Shown: positions 51,960 to 61,587, counted from the stretch's first letter. The stretch: 64,000 nucleotides of DNA from Candidatus Roizmanbacteria bacterium UBA1450 (GCA_002329205.1 DCTC01000001.1:520623-584622), one strand, 5' to 3'. Translations and numbers: made by a program. The notes: generated by a model from the sequence alone, not told the origin.

Positions 51960-54113
51960 TCATATTAATCGCTTTTCTTTTCCAATTCCTAATAGATTAT
52001 ACATCTTTCTTGCCTCCTTGGTATATGTTTGGGCAACATTTTTATCATTATTATATTTTTGATATAAAATTCCTAATCCTTCCATGGCCATTGCTTGAGC
52101 TATCATTACATTATGTTTTTTCGCATATTCCAGTCCCAAATTTAAATACCTATCTGATTGAGGGTATTTATCCATTTTGAGATAAGCACTCCCTAAATAA
52201 ACATAAATGAAAGCAACAACGGATATATCTTCCAAAATTTTGCTATTCTTTAAAGCTTTATGAATATAAAGTACAGCTAAGTTATGCTCTTCTAATTTTG
52301 AGTAGACCATTCCTAAATATGCATATGATTTTGATAATTGATCTTTATAATTTGTATTTTTTAGAACATCGATTGTATCTTTCAGCAAAAATTCTGCTTC
52401 GACTAAATTGTTTGAATACATATTTATAATAGCTTTCTTTTGGTTAATTAGCCCCATTAATATTAGATCTTTTTCTCGATTAGCTATTTGGATTGACTGT
52501 TGAAACAACCTTATCAAATGTTTTTTTCTATTCTGAAAGAAGTAAACTCTTCCTAAATCTTCAATAAGATATATCGCTAAACCTCTCTCATCATGCATTT
52601 TCTTATAAGATTCCTGAATCAACGGATCATATTCGAGCATAATTGCCCAATTCCCACTAATAAAAATGTAGTGATTTATTAATGGCCAAAGAAGAGTTGC
52701 TTGTTCGTAATTTCCATATTTATATGCTTTTTTGAAAGATCCCAAAATATTTTCATACTCTTTTTGAAAATACTGTATATATTTATCACTACCTTTTTTA
52801 AATTTTTTTAGCCTTGCTATAAAATGCTGCGCCAGATGAAGATAATGATGTTGAGAGACTTTATGCAAAAGGTAATCTTTTATAGCTGGATGCAGCCTAA
52901 ACCTATCCTTTGCAGCATATTCAACAAGAGAAAAGTGTATCAGTTGATTGATACCATCGCTCGCATTTTTCTTTGTAATGCCATTGATACTTGAAACAGT
53001 TTCCAAGCCAAAATCTGTTCCATCAAAACTCGCACATGAAGCTAATAAATCCTTTACATGCTGATCAAGTTTATGGTAAGCCAAATCTATTGCGACAAAC
53101 AGGCTTTTGTTGTCATACGCAGCTTCCTTAAGATTAAACGTATGGTTTGTTACTTGTTGTAAATACTCTTTAAGCTTCGTAGGTTGGGCGTATATCTGCT
53201 TCATTGAGATGACTGAAGAGATAGGTAATAGTCCGACCTCTTTCCCAATCCTTTCAATATGCTCTTGATTAACATCAACATATGGTCTCCCCAGGATTTG
53301 CTCACTCAACTCGAAAAATTCCTTGAGAGAAAATACATCTACTTTATATGGAGAGACTCTTCCATCAGAGTACACTTCTATTGACGTTGTGATAATGGTG
53401 CATGGTAAATCATATAACCGTTGCAAGCCGTGGTGTGAAAGCTGAGTAATGTTGTCTAATATGATGAGGCTATTCCGTTCTTCTAATAAAGAAGCAAGTT
53501 TCTGAAATTTATTATCAATTGATCCAAATTCTTGAGGATTATTACCCAATCCTTGAAGCAACTCATCCAGAATGTTTTGAAAATCTTTTACATCTGCCCT
53601 GAACCAGTATATTCCATCCGGAAAAAGCTTTTGGAGCTGATGTGCAATGTATATTGCTGAATATGTTTTACCTACTCCCGGCATTCCATAAAGCAACACT
53701 TTCTTCTTGTTGATGACTGCCCAAGAAATATTTTTTAATAGTTGCTGTCTTCCCACAAAAAGATGTGGCCGTACTGGTAGTGTTGCATTGTTCCCTTTCG
53801 ATAAATATTTGGAAAGGTGAGACACTTCTTCAAAATTAAGATCACGCTGATTTGCCGCCTCTATCAATTTATTGGCTTCTTCTATTGACACTATTCCCTT
53901 TTGTTTCATAAACACGGTCAATATTGCCATCACAACTTTTCTTTCTCTGGGGATGCGATCCCCCTTCTGCCAACGGGTAAAAAGGCTCGTTTCATATATC
54001 ATCCCTTCCTCTGCAAGCAGATCTCCGAACTCTGAGAGTGTTTCGATTTCCGAACGAAGGCGGTATTTTTTGAAAAGTTGGGCAAAGCCTGTCCCCTTAG
54101 AGAGCTTTGTCAT
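51960..54113 (-). CDS. HTH-STAND ATPase regulator with TPR repeats (paralog 1)
   Basis: 717 residues. N-terminal HTH of XRE type (about 10-65; LFKKYRLRSEIETLSEFGDL...RWQKGDRIPRER). NB-ARC-type NTPase with Walker A LLYGMPGVGKTYSAIYIA (near 140) and Walker B NSLIILDN. Winged-helix/ARC part (about 330-420), then about eight TPR-like units to the end. STAND proteins switch on when a ligand meets the TPR sensor. TATAAT (plus 54120-54125) is six bases from the ATG, and a palindromic operator starts 24 bases upstream. It is a paralog of the next gene. Confidence 0.88.
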   Translation of the reverse strand: MTKLSKGTGFAQLFKKYRLRSEIETLSEFGDLLAEEGMIYETSLFTRWQKGDRIPRERKVVMAILTVFMKQKGIVSIEEANKLIEAANQRDLNFEEVSHLSKYLSKGNNATLPVRPHLFVGRQQLLKNISWAVINKKKVLLYGMPGVGKTYSAIYIAHQLQKLFPDGIYWFRADVKDFQNILDELLQGLGNNPQEFGSIDNKFQKLASLLEERNSLIILDNITQLSHHGLQRLYDLPCTIITTSIEVYSDGRVSPYKVDVFSLKEFFELSEQILGRPYVDVNQEHIERIGKEVGLLPISSVISMKQIYAQPTKLKEYLQQVTNHTFNLKEAAYDNKSLFVAIDLAYHKLDQHVKDLLASCASFDGTDFGLETVSSINGITKKNASDGINQLIHFSLVEYAAKDRFRLHPAIKDYLLHKVSQHHYLHLAQHFIARLKKFKKGSDKYIQYFQKEYENILGSFKKAYKYGNYEQATLLWPLINHYIFISGNWAIMLEYDPLIQESYKKMHDERGLAIYLIEDLGRVYFFQNRKKHLIRLFQQSIQIANREKDLILMGLINQKKAIINMYSNNLVEAEFLLKDTIDVLKNTNYKDQLSKSYAYLGMVYSKLEEHNLAVLYIHKALKNSKILEDISVVAFIYVYLGSAYLKMDKYPQSDRYLNLGLEYAKKHNVMIAQAMAMEGLGILYQKYNNDKNVAQTYTKEARKMYNLLGIGKEKRLI

Positions 54114-54136
54114 AGGGCAATTATATTACATATGTA

Positions 54137-54151
54137 GTCAGTTTTCCTGAC
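54137..54151. promoter_or_regulatory. Palindromic operator upstream of STAND paralog 1
   Basis: GTCAGTTTTCCTGAC, a perfect 5-bp inverted repeat with a 5-base spacer, beginning 24 bases upstream of the ATG at 54113, over the expected -35 region. The same 15-bp pattern stands at the identical distance before paralog 2. Confidence 0.6.
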
Positions 54152-54160
54152 AAATCCAAT

Positions 54161-56392
54161 CTATATGTGGCTCATCAACGCCCGACAGGTAGAACTCTTT
54201 ACGATTACTTCTTTCAGAATTGAGAATAATGTATCATGTAAGAAAAGTGATTTGTCAATTCCGAGAAACTCTATCTGTTCTCGAGCACGATGATAATGTG
54301 CTTTTGCTAAAGCAAGTTTGCCGATGCTTTCAAAGTACAAAGCAATGCCGATAAAACCCATTACTGAAATCTCGGAGTACTCGTTGATCTTTTTGCAATA
54401 TTCCAAACCATCCATAAAACATCTGTATGATTCTTCGTAGTCACCTTTTAGTATCTTGAGCCCTCCGATGTAGAAAAGAGATTCAGCCAAACAAATATTT
54501 TTCAGTGATATGTCTTCAATCTTCCGACTATATTCCAAAGCTTCCAGGAAATCTCGATATGCAGTATCATAATTACGTTTTCTCAATTCAATCTCGCCGA
54601 TATTCGTGATTGTTATCGTAAGCTGTACCGGATCATTAACACCTAGAAAGAACTCTTTCGCTTCAAACAACAGCTGTTCTGATTTATCAAAATTGCTGGT
54701 ATTCATAAGAACACGGCCCAACCTTTGTTTCCCCAGCATAATCAGATAACGATCTTGTATCTTCTCAGCCATCGTCAATCCTTCACGGATATATGTTTCT
54801 GAGCGCTTAAGCTTATTCTTCCAGTAATAGACAAGACTCAGGGAAAGTAGGCACACGCGAATTTTTGCTGCATAGTCTTGATGCTTTTCGCTTAATCTGT
54901 AAATATGCTTGCTGTATCGTTTAAGATCATCCCATCTACCTGCATTCCATAGATAATCAGAGAGATATTTCCATATTTCTGAGACCGAGTTCCAGGCTTC
55001 AGTGGAGAGAGCTTTATCAAGAATTGGAAGGATATTATCAAGTTCTCGTTGAACGAATAGGAAGTACGTTTTTTTCTTCTTTTTTATCGTTTTCAGATAA
55101 TATCCGATTGCGCGGATATATACTTCCTGACTGACATGCGATAATGCGAAAATTCGTATAAAAGGATGCATGCGATAACGACCATGATTCGACTGATCAA
55201 TCAAAGAAAATCCGTACAGATATTCAAGCTGCCTTTGTGTTTCTGCAACAGTCATCGCATTGATGAATGCTACTGCCTGTATCGAAAAGTCCCTCCCGGT
55301 AAATACAGCCAAAGAAGAAAATATTTCTTTTTGTTTCGGATTAAGCCTTTCAAAACAAATCTGGAGGACAGAGGAAATACTTTTATTTTCATATGCATAA
55401 TCCGACAAATTGGTCCGTGTATTTTCAATACGATAAATCAAATCTTTTAACGACTTGTTGAAGTGACGTACTTGCTTGGCAACAACATGGAGAGCAAGCG
55501 GAAGGCCCTCAACAAGCGAATACAGCTTTAAAATATCCGACGTGTGGGTCTGCGTATAGACTTCCCCCAGAATTTCATGAAACAGGTAGATTGACTCCTC
55601 TTTTGTAAATGGCTGTACCTGGATCCGTTCATCTACACCTCGCGCATGGATACAGGGATGAATGGATGTAAACAATACTCCACACGAACGAGTATTGGGG
55701 AGAAGAAAATCAATATCATTTTCATTCTCCAGGTTATCGAATACAAACAACGCTTTTGTATGAACGAGTAACGATCGTACGGTCGCAGCGCGTATAGTTA
55801 TGTCTTCAATATTACGGACATTATGTCCGAATATCTCGGCAATTGATGCCAAAATATCCTTGACGCTTGCGGACTGCAATTGGTACCAGTACACACCGTC
55901 GGGAAATTGATGAGCAATATCATGGCTTATCCCGCCTGCAACAACCGTTTTCCCGATGCCCGGTTGACCATATAAAAGCACAGTTTTCCCTTTGGATAGT
56001 GCATCAGTCGCTTTGGAGATATATTGCTTTCTGCCGATATAGTGGGAAATTTTTCTGGGTGCTTGAAACGAAAACTGTCGGTGAAGTGCGGGGATACCAG
56101 CTATCTCTGATTCTGTCATATACCCTTGTCCGGCAGCCTCAAGGAGAGCATTTGCTTCGTGAATAAGGCGGATACCACCCCGTTTGTTGCATATCCGAAT
56201 GATAGTAAGAAGAAGTCTGCGATCACGAGGAATTCGATAACCGCTCTGCCATTTCGTAAATAAACTCGTTTCGTAAATTAGCCCTTCCTCTGCAAGCAGA
56301 TCTCCGAATTCTGAGAGTGTCTCTATTTCAGAACGAAGTCGATATTTTTTGAAAAGCGATGCAAAGCTTGTCCCCGTTGAGAGCTTTGTCAT
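54161..56392 (-). CDS. HTH-STAND ATPase regulator with TPR repeats (paralog 2)
   Basis: 743 residues with the same layout as its downstream neighbour. The first 50 residues are nearly the same (FKKYRLRSEIETLSEFGDLL, then KWQSGYRIPRDR). Walker A is LLYGQPGIGKTVVAGG (near 138), Walker B KALFVFDNLENE, followed by GLPLALHVV typical of NB-ARC proteins, and TPR-like units from about 440. The rest has diverged strongly, so the HTH is under shared constraint. TATAAT (plus 56399-56404) is six bases from the ATG. Confidence 0.88.
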   Translation of the reverse strand: MTKLSTGTSFASLFKKYRLRSEIETLSEFGDLLAEEGLIYETSLFTKWQSGYRIPRDRRLLLTIIRICNKRGGIRLIHEANALLEAAGQGYMTESEIAGIPALHRQFSFQAPRKISHYIGRKQYISKATDALSKGKTVLLYGQPGIGKTVVAGGISHDIAHQFPDGVYWYQLQSASVKDILASIAEIFGHNVRNIEDITIRAATVRSLLVHTKALFVFDNLENENDIDFLLPNTRSCGVLFTSIHPCIHARGVDERIQVQPFTKEESIYLFHEILGEVYTQTHTSDILKLYSLVEGLPLALHVVAKQVRHFNKSLKDLIYRIENTRTNLSDYAYENKSISSVLQICFERLNPKQKEIFSSLAVFTGRDFSIQAVAFINAMTVAETQRQLEYLYGFSLIDQSNHGRYRMHPFIRIFALSHVSQEVYIRAIGYYLKTIKKKKKTYFLFVQRELDNILPILDKALSTEAWNSVSEIWKYLSDYLWNAGRWDDLKRYSKHIYRLSEKHQDYAAKIRVCLLSLSLVYYWKNKLKRSETYIREGLTMAEKIQDRYLIMLGKQRLGRVLMNTSNFDKSEQLLFEAKEFFLGVNDPVQLTITITNIGEIELRKRNYDTAYRDFLEALEYSRKIEDISLKNICLAESLFYIGGLKILKGDYEESYRCFMDGLEYCKKINEYSEISVMGFIGIALYFESIGKLALAKAHYHRAREQIEFLGIDKSLFLHDTLFSILKEVIVKSSTCRALMSHI

Positions 56393-56410
56393 ACGTATAT
56401 TATACTCAAC

Positions 56411-56435
56411 AAACTGTCAGCTTTCTGGACAGTTT
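56411..56435. promoter_or_regulatory. Palindromic operator upstream of STAND paralog 2
   Basis: AAACTGTC-N9-GACAGTTT, a perfect 8-bp inverted repeat. Inside it GTCAGCTTTCTGGAC (56416-56430) begins exactly 24 bases upstream of the ATG at 56392 and matches the site before paralog 1. Likely autoregulation by the shared HTH; binding is inferred. Confidence 0.65.
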
Positions 56436-56478
56436 TGTCCTCTGATTCTCACACCCCAATTCATATACTGCATTTCGT

Positions 56479-57060
56479 ATGAAACCTGAATTTTTCAACC
56501 CTCTCTCAAACCGGAATGAGTTTATATCAGCACAATCCATGAGGTATAACGGGCACATTCAGAGTGCAGAATATGCAGACGGAAGATCTTCTGCATTACA
56601 GGAATACAAACTGTGGGAAGAAGCCTCGTATTATCTGAACAATGATATATTCGTACCGAATCCTATTGATTTTCATGATTCTTTCATACAAACAGCTCAT
56701 CCACTTATGCTGACAAGCTACTCTATAGATGAATTCTCCCGCATGAGGACATTCAAAACCCCTGAGTTTAATATCGGATTTGCACTCAAAGATCATCCGG
56801 ATAGTTGTGAAATTGTAGCAGTCCACAACAATGAAAAATTGATCCGTAATATCGGACATTTGATTATTCAAGCCGCTATACGACACGGAGGCAATACATT
56901 GAATCATTTCGGTTCAGACAAATTAAATTCTTTGTACAGCAGTCAAGGGTTTATGGAATTATATAGAGAACCGTTTGATCCACAATATGATCCCGAAGGA
57001 TTATTCGAAGCAACGTACGGACGATTGCCGGTCATATATCGAGTGTTATCAACTCAATAA
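56479..57060 (+). CDS. GNAT-like protein, unknown substrate
   Basis: 193 residues. The C-terminal half has features of N-acetyltransferases (EIVAVHNNEKLIRNIGHLIIQAAIRHGG, then LNSLYSSQGFMELYREPFD), but no clear acetyl-CoA P-loop is present. Call is tentative. TATACT (56464-56469) lies nine bases before the ATG. It is divergent from STAND paralog 2, so the palindrome could also affect it. Confidence 0.45.
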   Translation: MKPEFFNPLSNRNEFISAQSMRYNGHIQSAEYADGRSSALQEYKLWEEASYYLNNDIFVPNPIDFHDSFIQTAHPLMLTSYSIDEFSRMRTFKTPEFNIGFALKDHPDSCEIVAVHNNEKLIRNIGHLIIQAAIRHGGNTLNHFGSDKLNSLYSSQGFMELYREPFDPQYDPEGLFEATYGRLPVIYRVLSTQ

Positions 57061-57110
57061 GTATTCTCGATTATTTTATTTGATAAAATGGAGAATCGCT
57101 TCCATTTAAT

Positions 57111-57863
57111 ATGTTCCCCATGCAACAAATTAATCCTCAAGAATGTATATTACATATCCCACATTCTTCAACGAATATTCCTGATCTTCGCTACTATATA
57201 AACGAAATTGCACTACGCCATGAAATAAATTTACTTACTGATTGGTCAACGGAAAAAATATTTCATGTACCCGACGTTGCTGAGGTAACCGCTCAGTTCA
57301 GCCGCGTTTTTTGTGATGTCGAACGATTATCGGATGATCAAGAACCGATGTATACGAAAGGAATGGGCTTTTATTATACGCTTACAGACAGCGGTGATCC
57401 TCTTCGCAAAGAAAATGTAGACTACAAACACTGGATCTTTGAAAATTATTACAACCCACATCACCAGAGATTAACAGAAACCGTAGAAATGAAATTAAAA
57501 AAACACAAACAGGTCGTTATTATTGACTGCCATTCTTTTTCCAGCATACCGCTTCGAAGAGAGCTTCAACAATCGCCAAAAAGACCCGATATCTGTTTGG
57601 GAACCGACGATTTCCATACACCCCCTTGGCTCATACAATATGTCAAAGGTCATTTTCAAAAATATGGATATTCTGTCGCTTTAAATAAACCTTACAGCGG
57701 GACTATTGTTCCTTTATCTCTATACCGGAGGGATAAACAGGTATTGAGTATCATGATAGAAATAAACAAAAAGCTTTATATGAATGAAAATACTTTTCAA
57801 ATCTTTGACTCTTCCGTACAAAAACTGAATACTATTGTGAAAAAACTACTCGCCAATCTCTAA
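57111..57863 (+). CDS. N-formylglutamate amidohydrolase-like protein
   Basis: 250 residues. CILHIPHSSTNIP near the N-terminus, a Cys-Asp-V-E-R metal-site stretch (FCDVERLSDDQEPMYTKGMG), and HHQRLTETVEMKL then VVIIDCHSFSS with metal ligands. The family hydrolyses N-formylglutamate or related N-acyl compounds. An alternative start is the second ATG four codons on. It is 50 bases after the GNAT-like gene. A second zinc deacylase-type gene lies downstream at 58103. Confidence 0.82.
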   Translation: MFPMQQINPQECILHIPHSSTNIPDLRYYINEIALRHEINLLTDWSTEKIFHVPDVAEVTAQFSRVFCDVERLSDDQEPMYTKGMGFYYTLTDSGDPLRKENVDYKHWIFENYYNPHHQRLTETVEMKLKKHKQVVIIDCHSFSSIPLRRELQQSPKRPDICLGTDDFHTPPWLIQYVKGHFQKYGYSVALNKPYSGTIVPLSLYRRDKQVLSIMIEINKKLYMNENTFQIFDSSVQKLNTIVKKLLANL

Positions 57864-57878
57864 TTAATACACTCAATA

Positions 57879-57893
57879 GTCAATTTTTCTGAC
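57879..57893. promoter_or_regulatory. Third operator-like site
   Basis: GTCAATTTTTCTGAC fits the 15-bp pattern of the two STAND operators (overall GTCARYTTTYYKGAC). It follows the amidohydrolase gene and precedes the small membrane protein and the AspA/AstE-like gene, 67 bases before the former's ATG, so the promoter geometry differs. Confidence 0.45.
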
Positions 57894-57959
57894 AAAACCG
57901 TCATTCTATTACGCCTGAATCCTGCATATACTTTTGTTACGTCTGAATTCAATAAGTTT

Positions 57960-58076
57960 ATGAATAAAATTCAAGACATACTAATCATCGGTATTATTGG
58001 GATCGTTTGTGTCTTTCTCATTTTCTATATCCCATTCGGTATCATTCTCAAAATAATTACCAATAAATCAAAATAA
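57960..58076 (+). CDS. 38-residue single-helix membrane protein
   Basis: Begins MNKIQDILIIGIIGIVCVFL, one long hydrophobic helix and a basic end (KIITNKSK). Too short for family assignment. It follows the third operator-like site and leads into the AspA/AstE-like gene 26 bases later, so the two may share a transcript. Confidence 0.4.
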   Translation: MNKIQDILIIGIIGIVCVFLIFYIPFGIILKIITNKSK

Positions 58077-58102
58077 TTTTATTATTATTTCTACTTAAAA
58101 AT

Positions 58103-58849
58103 ATGAAAAAAATACTATTCGTTGTGTGCACACATGGTGATGAGTTAGCAGGGCACAAACTTTTTCAAGATTATCCCTACGGCCAGACAGACAAAGTAGA
58201 ATGGGAGGTATTCGTCGGAAATCCGGAAGCCGTATCATTCAATACCCGATTTATCGAAACCGATCTCAACAGATCTTTTGATGCACGCAACCCCACAAGT
58301 TATGAAGAGAAGCGTGCAGAACTAATCAAACTACGACTTCAACAATATGACGAAGTGTATGATATCCATACTACCCGCTCGATTCACCCTTCATCGTGGG
58401 ATGATTGTATTTTTATCAATCATTCTAAACCGGAGATTCTAGAAGCCTGCAGATATATCAATGCTCCCCATATTATCTGGAACAGTGATCAAGAATATGC
58501 AAAACGATATCTGACATATCATCACCCTTTTGCTCTTACACTGGAATATCAGAAGACCTATGACGTATACAGTGATTATGAACGTATTTTGGCAGATTTT
58601 GAAAATATCATTCATCAAGAGATGCGTCTAAAAAAACAAAAAATCATATATGAAGCATCTCGGGGCGTGACACAACAAGAAAGAGGTATTCATGGATTGG
58701 AGTTTGAAGACTTCAGATATTTAACTCGCTTAGAAAAAAAACAATTAGAGCTTCCTGCAAACGAAGACTACGTGCCGGTATTTGTAAATCAAACTGAGAC
58801 AGATGCGGACTTCTATTGTTTCCTAACCAGAAAGATCAAAGAGATCTAA
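58103..58849 (+). CDS. Aspartoacylase/succinylglutamate desuccinylase-like zinc enzyme
   Basis: 248 residues. Zinc ligands in CTHGDELAGHKL (His and Glu), ETDLNRSFDARNP substrate-binding stretch, and YDIHTTRS with the third zinc His. A Glu in ALTLEYQKT could be the general base. The family removes acyl groups from N-acyl aspartate or glutamate, or cleaves peptides. With the N-formylglutamate amidohydrolase it forms a local pair of acyl-amino-acid hydrolases. The stop is two bases from the end of the convergent gene. Confidence 0.78.
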   Translation: MKKILFVVCTHGDELAGHKLFQDYPYGQTDKVEWEVFVGNPEAVSFNTRFIETDLNRSFDARNPTSYEEKRAELIKLRLQQYDEVYDIHTTRSIHPSSWDDCIFINHSKPEILEACRYINAPHIIWNSDQEYAKRYLTYHHPFALTLEYQKTYDVYSDYERILADFENIIHQEMRLKKQKIIYEASRGVTQQERGIHGLEFEDFRYLTRLEKKQLELPANEDYVPVFVNQTETDADFYCFLTRKIKEI

Positions 58850-58851
58850 AC

Positions 58852-59436
58852 TTATTCCTCTTCACCGGCTTCTTTGTTTTCCCGCATATGATTGACAATC
58901 ATATCACGAAGGAGCTTTGATTTCGTGATACCGCGCTCTTTACTGGCTTCTTCAATATAATTGAGGAGTTTGGGACTCAAGAAGAAATTGAATCTTTTAT
59001 CTCTCTTTTCGCGTGCAATGTTGAACGCGTCACGGAGTACTTTTTTGTAATTATCTTCGTCATAACTCCTGACGATGAGTTTTTCATCTTCAACACCGCT
59101 CAAAAAATAAGGAGTATTATCTTTGTAGTAGAGCACAATGGTCGGTTTGGCCATCTCCAACGCCCGTTGTACCATAAAACCCAATCCGAGACTGTGTGCG
59201 CTTGTTTCAATCACGCATATATCAGCCTGCTGAATGTGATCCATTTTGCTATGATAATTTTCTACCTGGAATTCTCGTCCGCGGGACATTTTTCCTACAT
59301 ATTCTTCATAGGTTGTTTCAACAGCCTCTTTATCGACATGCTCATATCCCAGATTCTCAATTTCCTCATAAATCTTTTTATAAAATTCTCCGAACTTATC
59401 TTCTCCCTGATATGTAACGGTGAAAAAAACTTTCAT
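58852..59436 (-). CDS. Nucleoside 2-deoxyribosyltransferase-like domain fused to ribbon-helix-helix
   Basis: 194 residues. The N-terminal 130 have a Rossmann-like layout of the nucleoside deoxyribosyltransferase type (KVFFTVTYQG start, ADICVIETSAHSLGLGFMVQRALEMAKPTIVLY with the pocket Glu). The C-terminal 50 (FNFFLSPKLLNYIEEASKERGITKSKLLRDMIVNHM) resemble a ribbon-helix-helix DNA-binding domain. The fusion suggests a ligand-sensing repressor rather than a plain enzyme. No close -10 box was seen. Confidence 0.6.
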   Translation of the reverse strand: MKVFFTVTYQGEDKFGEFYKKIYEEIENLGYEHVDKEAVETTYEEYVGKMSRGREFQVENYHSKMDHIQQADICVIETSAHSLGLGFMVQRALEMAKPTIVLYYKDNTPYFLSGVEDEKLIVRSYDEDNYKKVLRDAFNIAREKRDKRFNFFLSPKLLNYIEEASKERGITKSKLLRDMIVNHMRENKEAGEEE

Positions 59437-59493
59437 AGAATGGGTTAACTCATAAATAATATACTCGAATTATACTAAGGGAACGCACAATTA

Positions 59494-61587
59494 TCAAATT
59501 GCATCGTACTGGAACTCGAAACGCTCCTTCCACGGATAGTCGCCGCCCTGAAGAACATAGGTCAGACTCCTTGCAATTATCGGAAATATTTTTTGAATTA
59601 CCTGAATGATGATCTGTTCTTTTTCCGGTGTCGGAATACCGTGATCAGATTCAATCTGCACTAAATGAAGGTAAGCATTGCGTATAGATGGTATAAAAAG
59701 GAATTGCTGCATATATGAGACAAACATATTGGCTCCAAGGGGCAATATATTTACATGCTCGGTGAGGTTGTCACTCTGATGTTGAGAAATGTCTTTGGAT
59801 AATTGCGAGAACATTTGTTTGAGCTTTGTGTCTATCGCTTCTTTTTCTTCCAGCAACTTCTCACATCGTTTCATATCCTGCATTTTTCGATGATGGACAA
59901 TATACTGCATCATTTGAATAAAATCTGGATCGACATCCGATGCGGAAATCTCAATTTTCTTTGTTTTTTCGTTAAAACGCACTGAGCGGAAAAACTCTGT
60001 AATAAGTTCATCTGCTCTATCTTTGCCGAGGTTGATTTTGACGTAATTAATGATATCCTTGTCTGCTCTCGTACGGATATACAGGTTTTTCATATGTCTC
60101 TCAAGCGTTTTACTATCAGCACAGCCTGATATCTCCCGTTTGCCTGCAAGAGCAGCAGTAAATATCTGTTCTCCGCATACGAATGAATCAATAAATGTAT
60201 GCAGTGTCTCTATTTTTGTTTGAATCTGATCCAGTTTTCCTCTGGTCTGGGTTAGGTTGATCAAAATTTCCTTCGAAAAAGAAACCGCGTTTGGACTTTT
60301 GAAACGCTCTAAAAATGAAATTACCTGATTCAAGTTCCCAGAGTGAAGCCGCAGCGGAGAATCAAGTAACGACGAATGGAGTGTATCCTGAGCTGTAAGG
60401 TGTTTCAGTACCGGTTTATGAAATACACCATCTTCATGCACTACTTTCCCACAATAGTTAAAATCTGACATTCCTGCAAAACCGATAGAGGGGTATTGTT
60501 CAAACGTATCTCTTCGCCACATATACAAAGCAACTCCCAATCTTTGAAACGGATGCATCAGCAATGTATTGATTCGTTTGGTTTTTTTCGCTTTCCCCAG
60601 AATAACTTTGTGCATCCATAAATTCACGCGTTCAACATCAAGATGATCCAGCTGCTTGCCGCGAACATGTATTGTGGCATTGTGAAGTTTTTGTGCTTTA
60701 TATAGATCCGGATATAACTTCTTAATTAATTTTTTATTGATATCCAAAATTTGCGGACCGAAATACGTATACTCCAGCCAATATTTATAAAATGATTCCG
60801 GATTATACTGAATATGCTCTAGGTTGTAGGTTTCTTCAAGCTCAGAAAGATATGTTTGCGTCTCTTTATACCAGATATCAAAATAACCCTTTGTATCCAA
60901 TTGCAGACTTGAAAAGGGAATCTTTACAACTTTACTGTTGGGGTCATGTAGACGTATAAAACGCCTCACTGCAGAATATATACTGTCATACACCTGCTGC
61001 GTCATCACCTCCGGATCCTTCAAACCATATTCTTTGATGCGCAAATACCACGGAAATGTCTCATCATACATCACATTGACTCCACAGGTCGGAATAATAG
61101 TTCCGGTAACCTGAGTCCAGGTAGGGAATCGTGCGAACATCTGTTCCACATAGTCCTTGACTAGCGCCTTTCCGTTTTTGTTTCGGGAGAGATATTGAAT
61201 TATTCTCGTATCGATGCTTTCAAGTGCACAAGCTCCTCCGGTCGCAAGAAGATTTTCTTGTTTTTTTGATGTGGAAATCCAATTTGACAGTCCGCTATCG
61301 ATGAGGGAAATTTTAGAAATGCTATTCCCGTAGATTTTTTTCAGCTTATCGAACTCCTGTTTTGTAATTTCCGATCCGCTTTTCGGCTTTAAACTTTTGA
61401 CAAAGTATGCTTTTTCTTCCGACATTGTAGGAGCTTGTCCGTTTGAGTACGATTCAAAAGCTTTTCTGGCTAAAGGAATACGGCACAAATCTTCATATCC
61501 ATGTTCCTGAGGGAACTTTGATAAGTGAGTCTCGAGTGCCTTCTGCAATTCAAGATACCGCTCATATGATAAATTATCTGTATCCAT
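59494..61587 (-). CDS. Large hypothetical protein, 697 residues
   Basis: Cytoplasmic, without signal peptide or membrane helix; mostly helical with charged stretches (for example RKMQDMKRCEKLLEEKEAIDTKLKQM near 565-590). Some Cys/His are scattered (ACALESID, FNYCGKVVHEDGVFH, GCADS) but no recognised catalytic or zinc motif. A TATACAT box lies just before the ATG at 61587. No function can be proposed; in length and composition it resembles other large lineage-specific CPR proteins. Confidence 0.6.
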   Translation of the reverse strand: MDTDNLSYERYLELQKALETHLSKFPQEHGYEDLCRIPLARKAFESYSNGQAPTMSEEKAYFVKSLKPKSGSEITKQEFDKLKKIYGNSISKISLIDSGLSNWISTSKKQENLLATGGACALESIDTRIIQYLSRNKNGKALVKDYVEQMFARFPTWTQVTGTIIPTCGVNVMYDETFPWYLRIKEYGLKDPEVMTQQVYDSIYSAVRRFIRLHDPNSKVVKIPFSSLQLDTKGYFDIWYKETQTYLSELEETYNLEHIQYNPESFYKYWLEYTYFGPQILDINKKLIKKLYPDLYKAQKLHNATIHVRGKQLDHLDVERVNLWMHKVILGKAKKTKRINTLLMHPFQRLGVALYMWRRDTFEQYPSIGFAGMSDFNYCGKVVHEDGVFHKPVLKHLTAQDTLHSSLLDSPLRLHSGNLNQVISFLERFKSPNAVSFSKEILINLTQTRGKLDQIQTKIETLHTFIDSFVCGEQIFTAALAGKREISGCADSKTLERHMKNLYIRTRADKDIINYVKINLGKDRADELITEFFRSVRFNEKTKKIEISASDVDPDFIQMMQYIVHHRKMQDMKRCEKLLEEKEAIDTKLKQMFSQLSKDISQHQSDNLTEHVNILPLGANMFVSYMQQFLFIPSIRNAYLHLVQIESDHGIPTPEKEQIIIQVIQKIFPIIARSLTYVLQGGDYPWKERFEFQYDAI

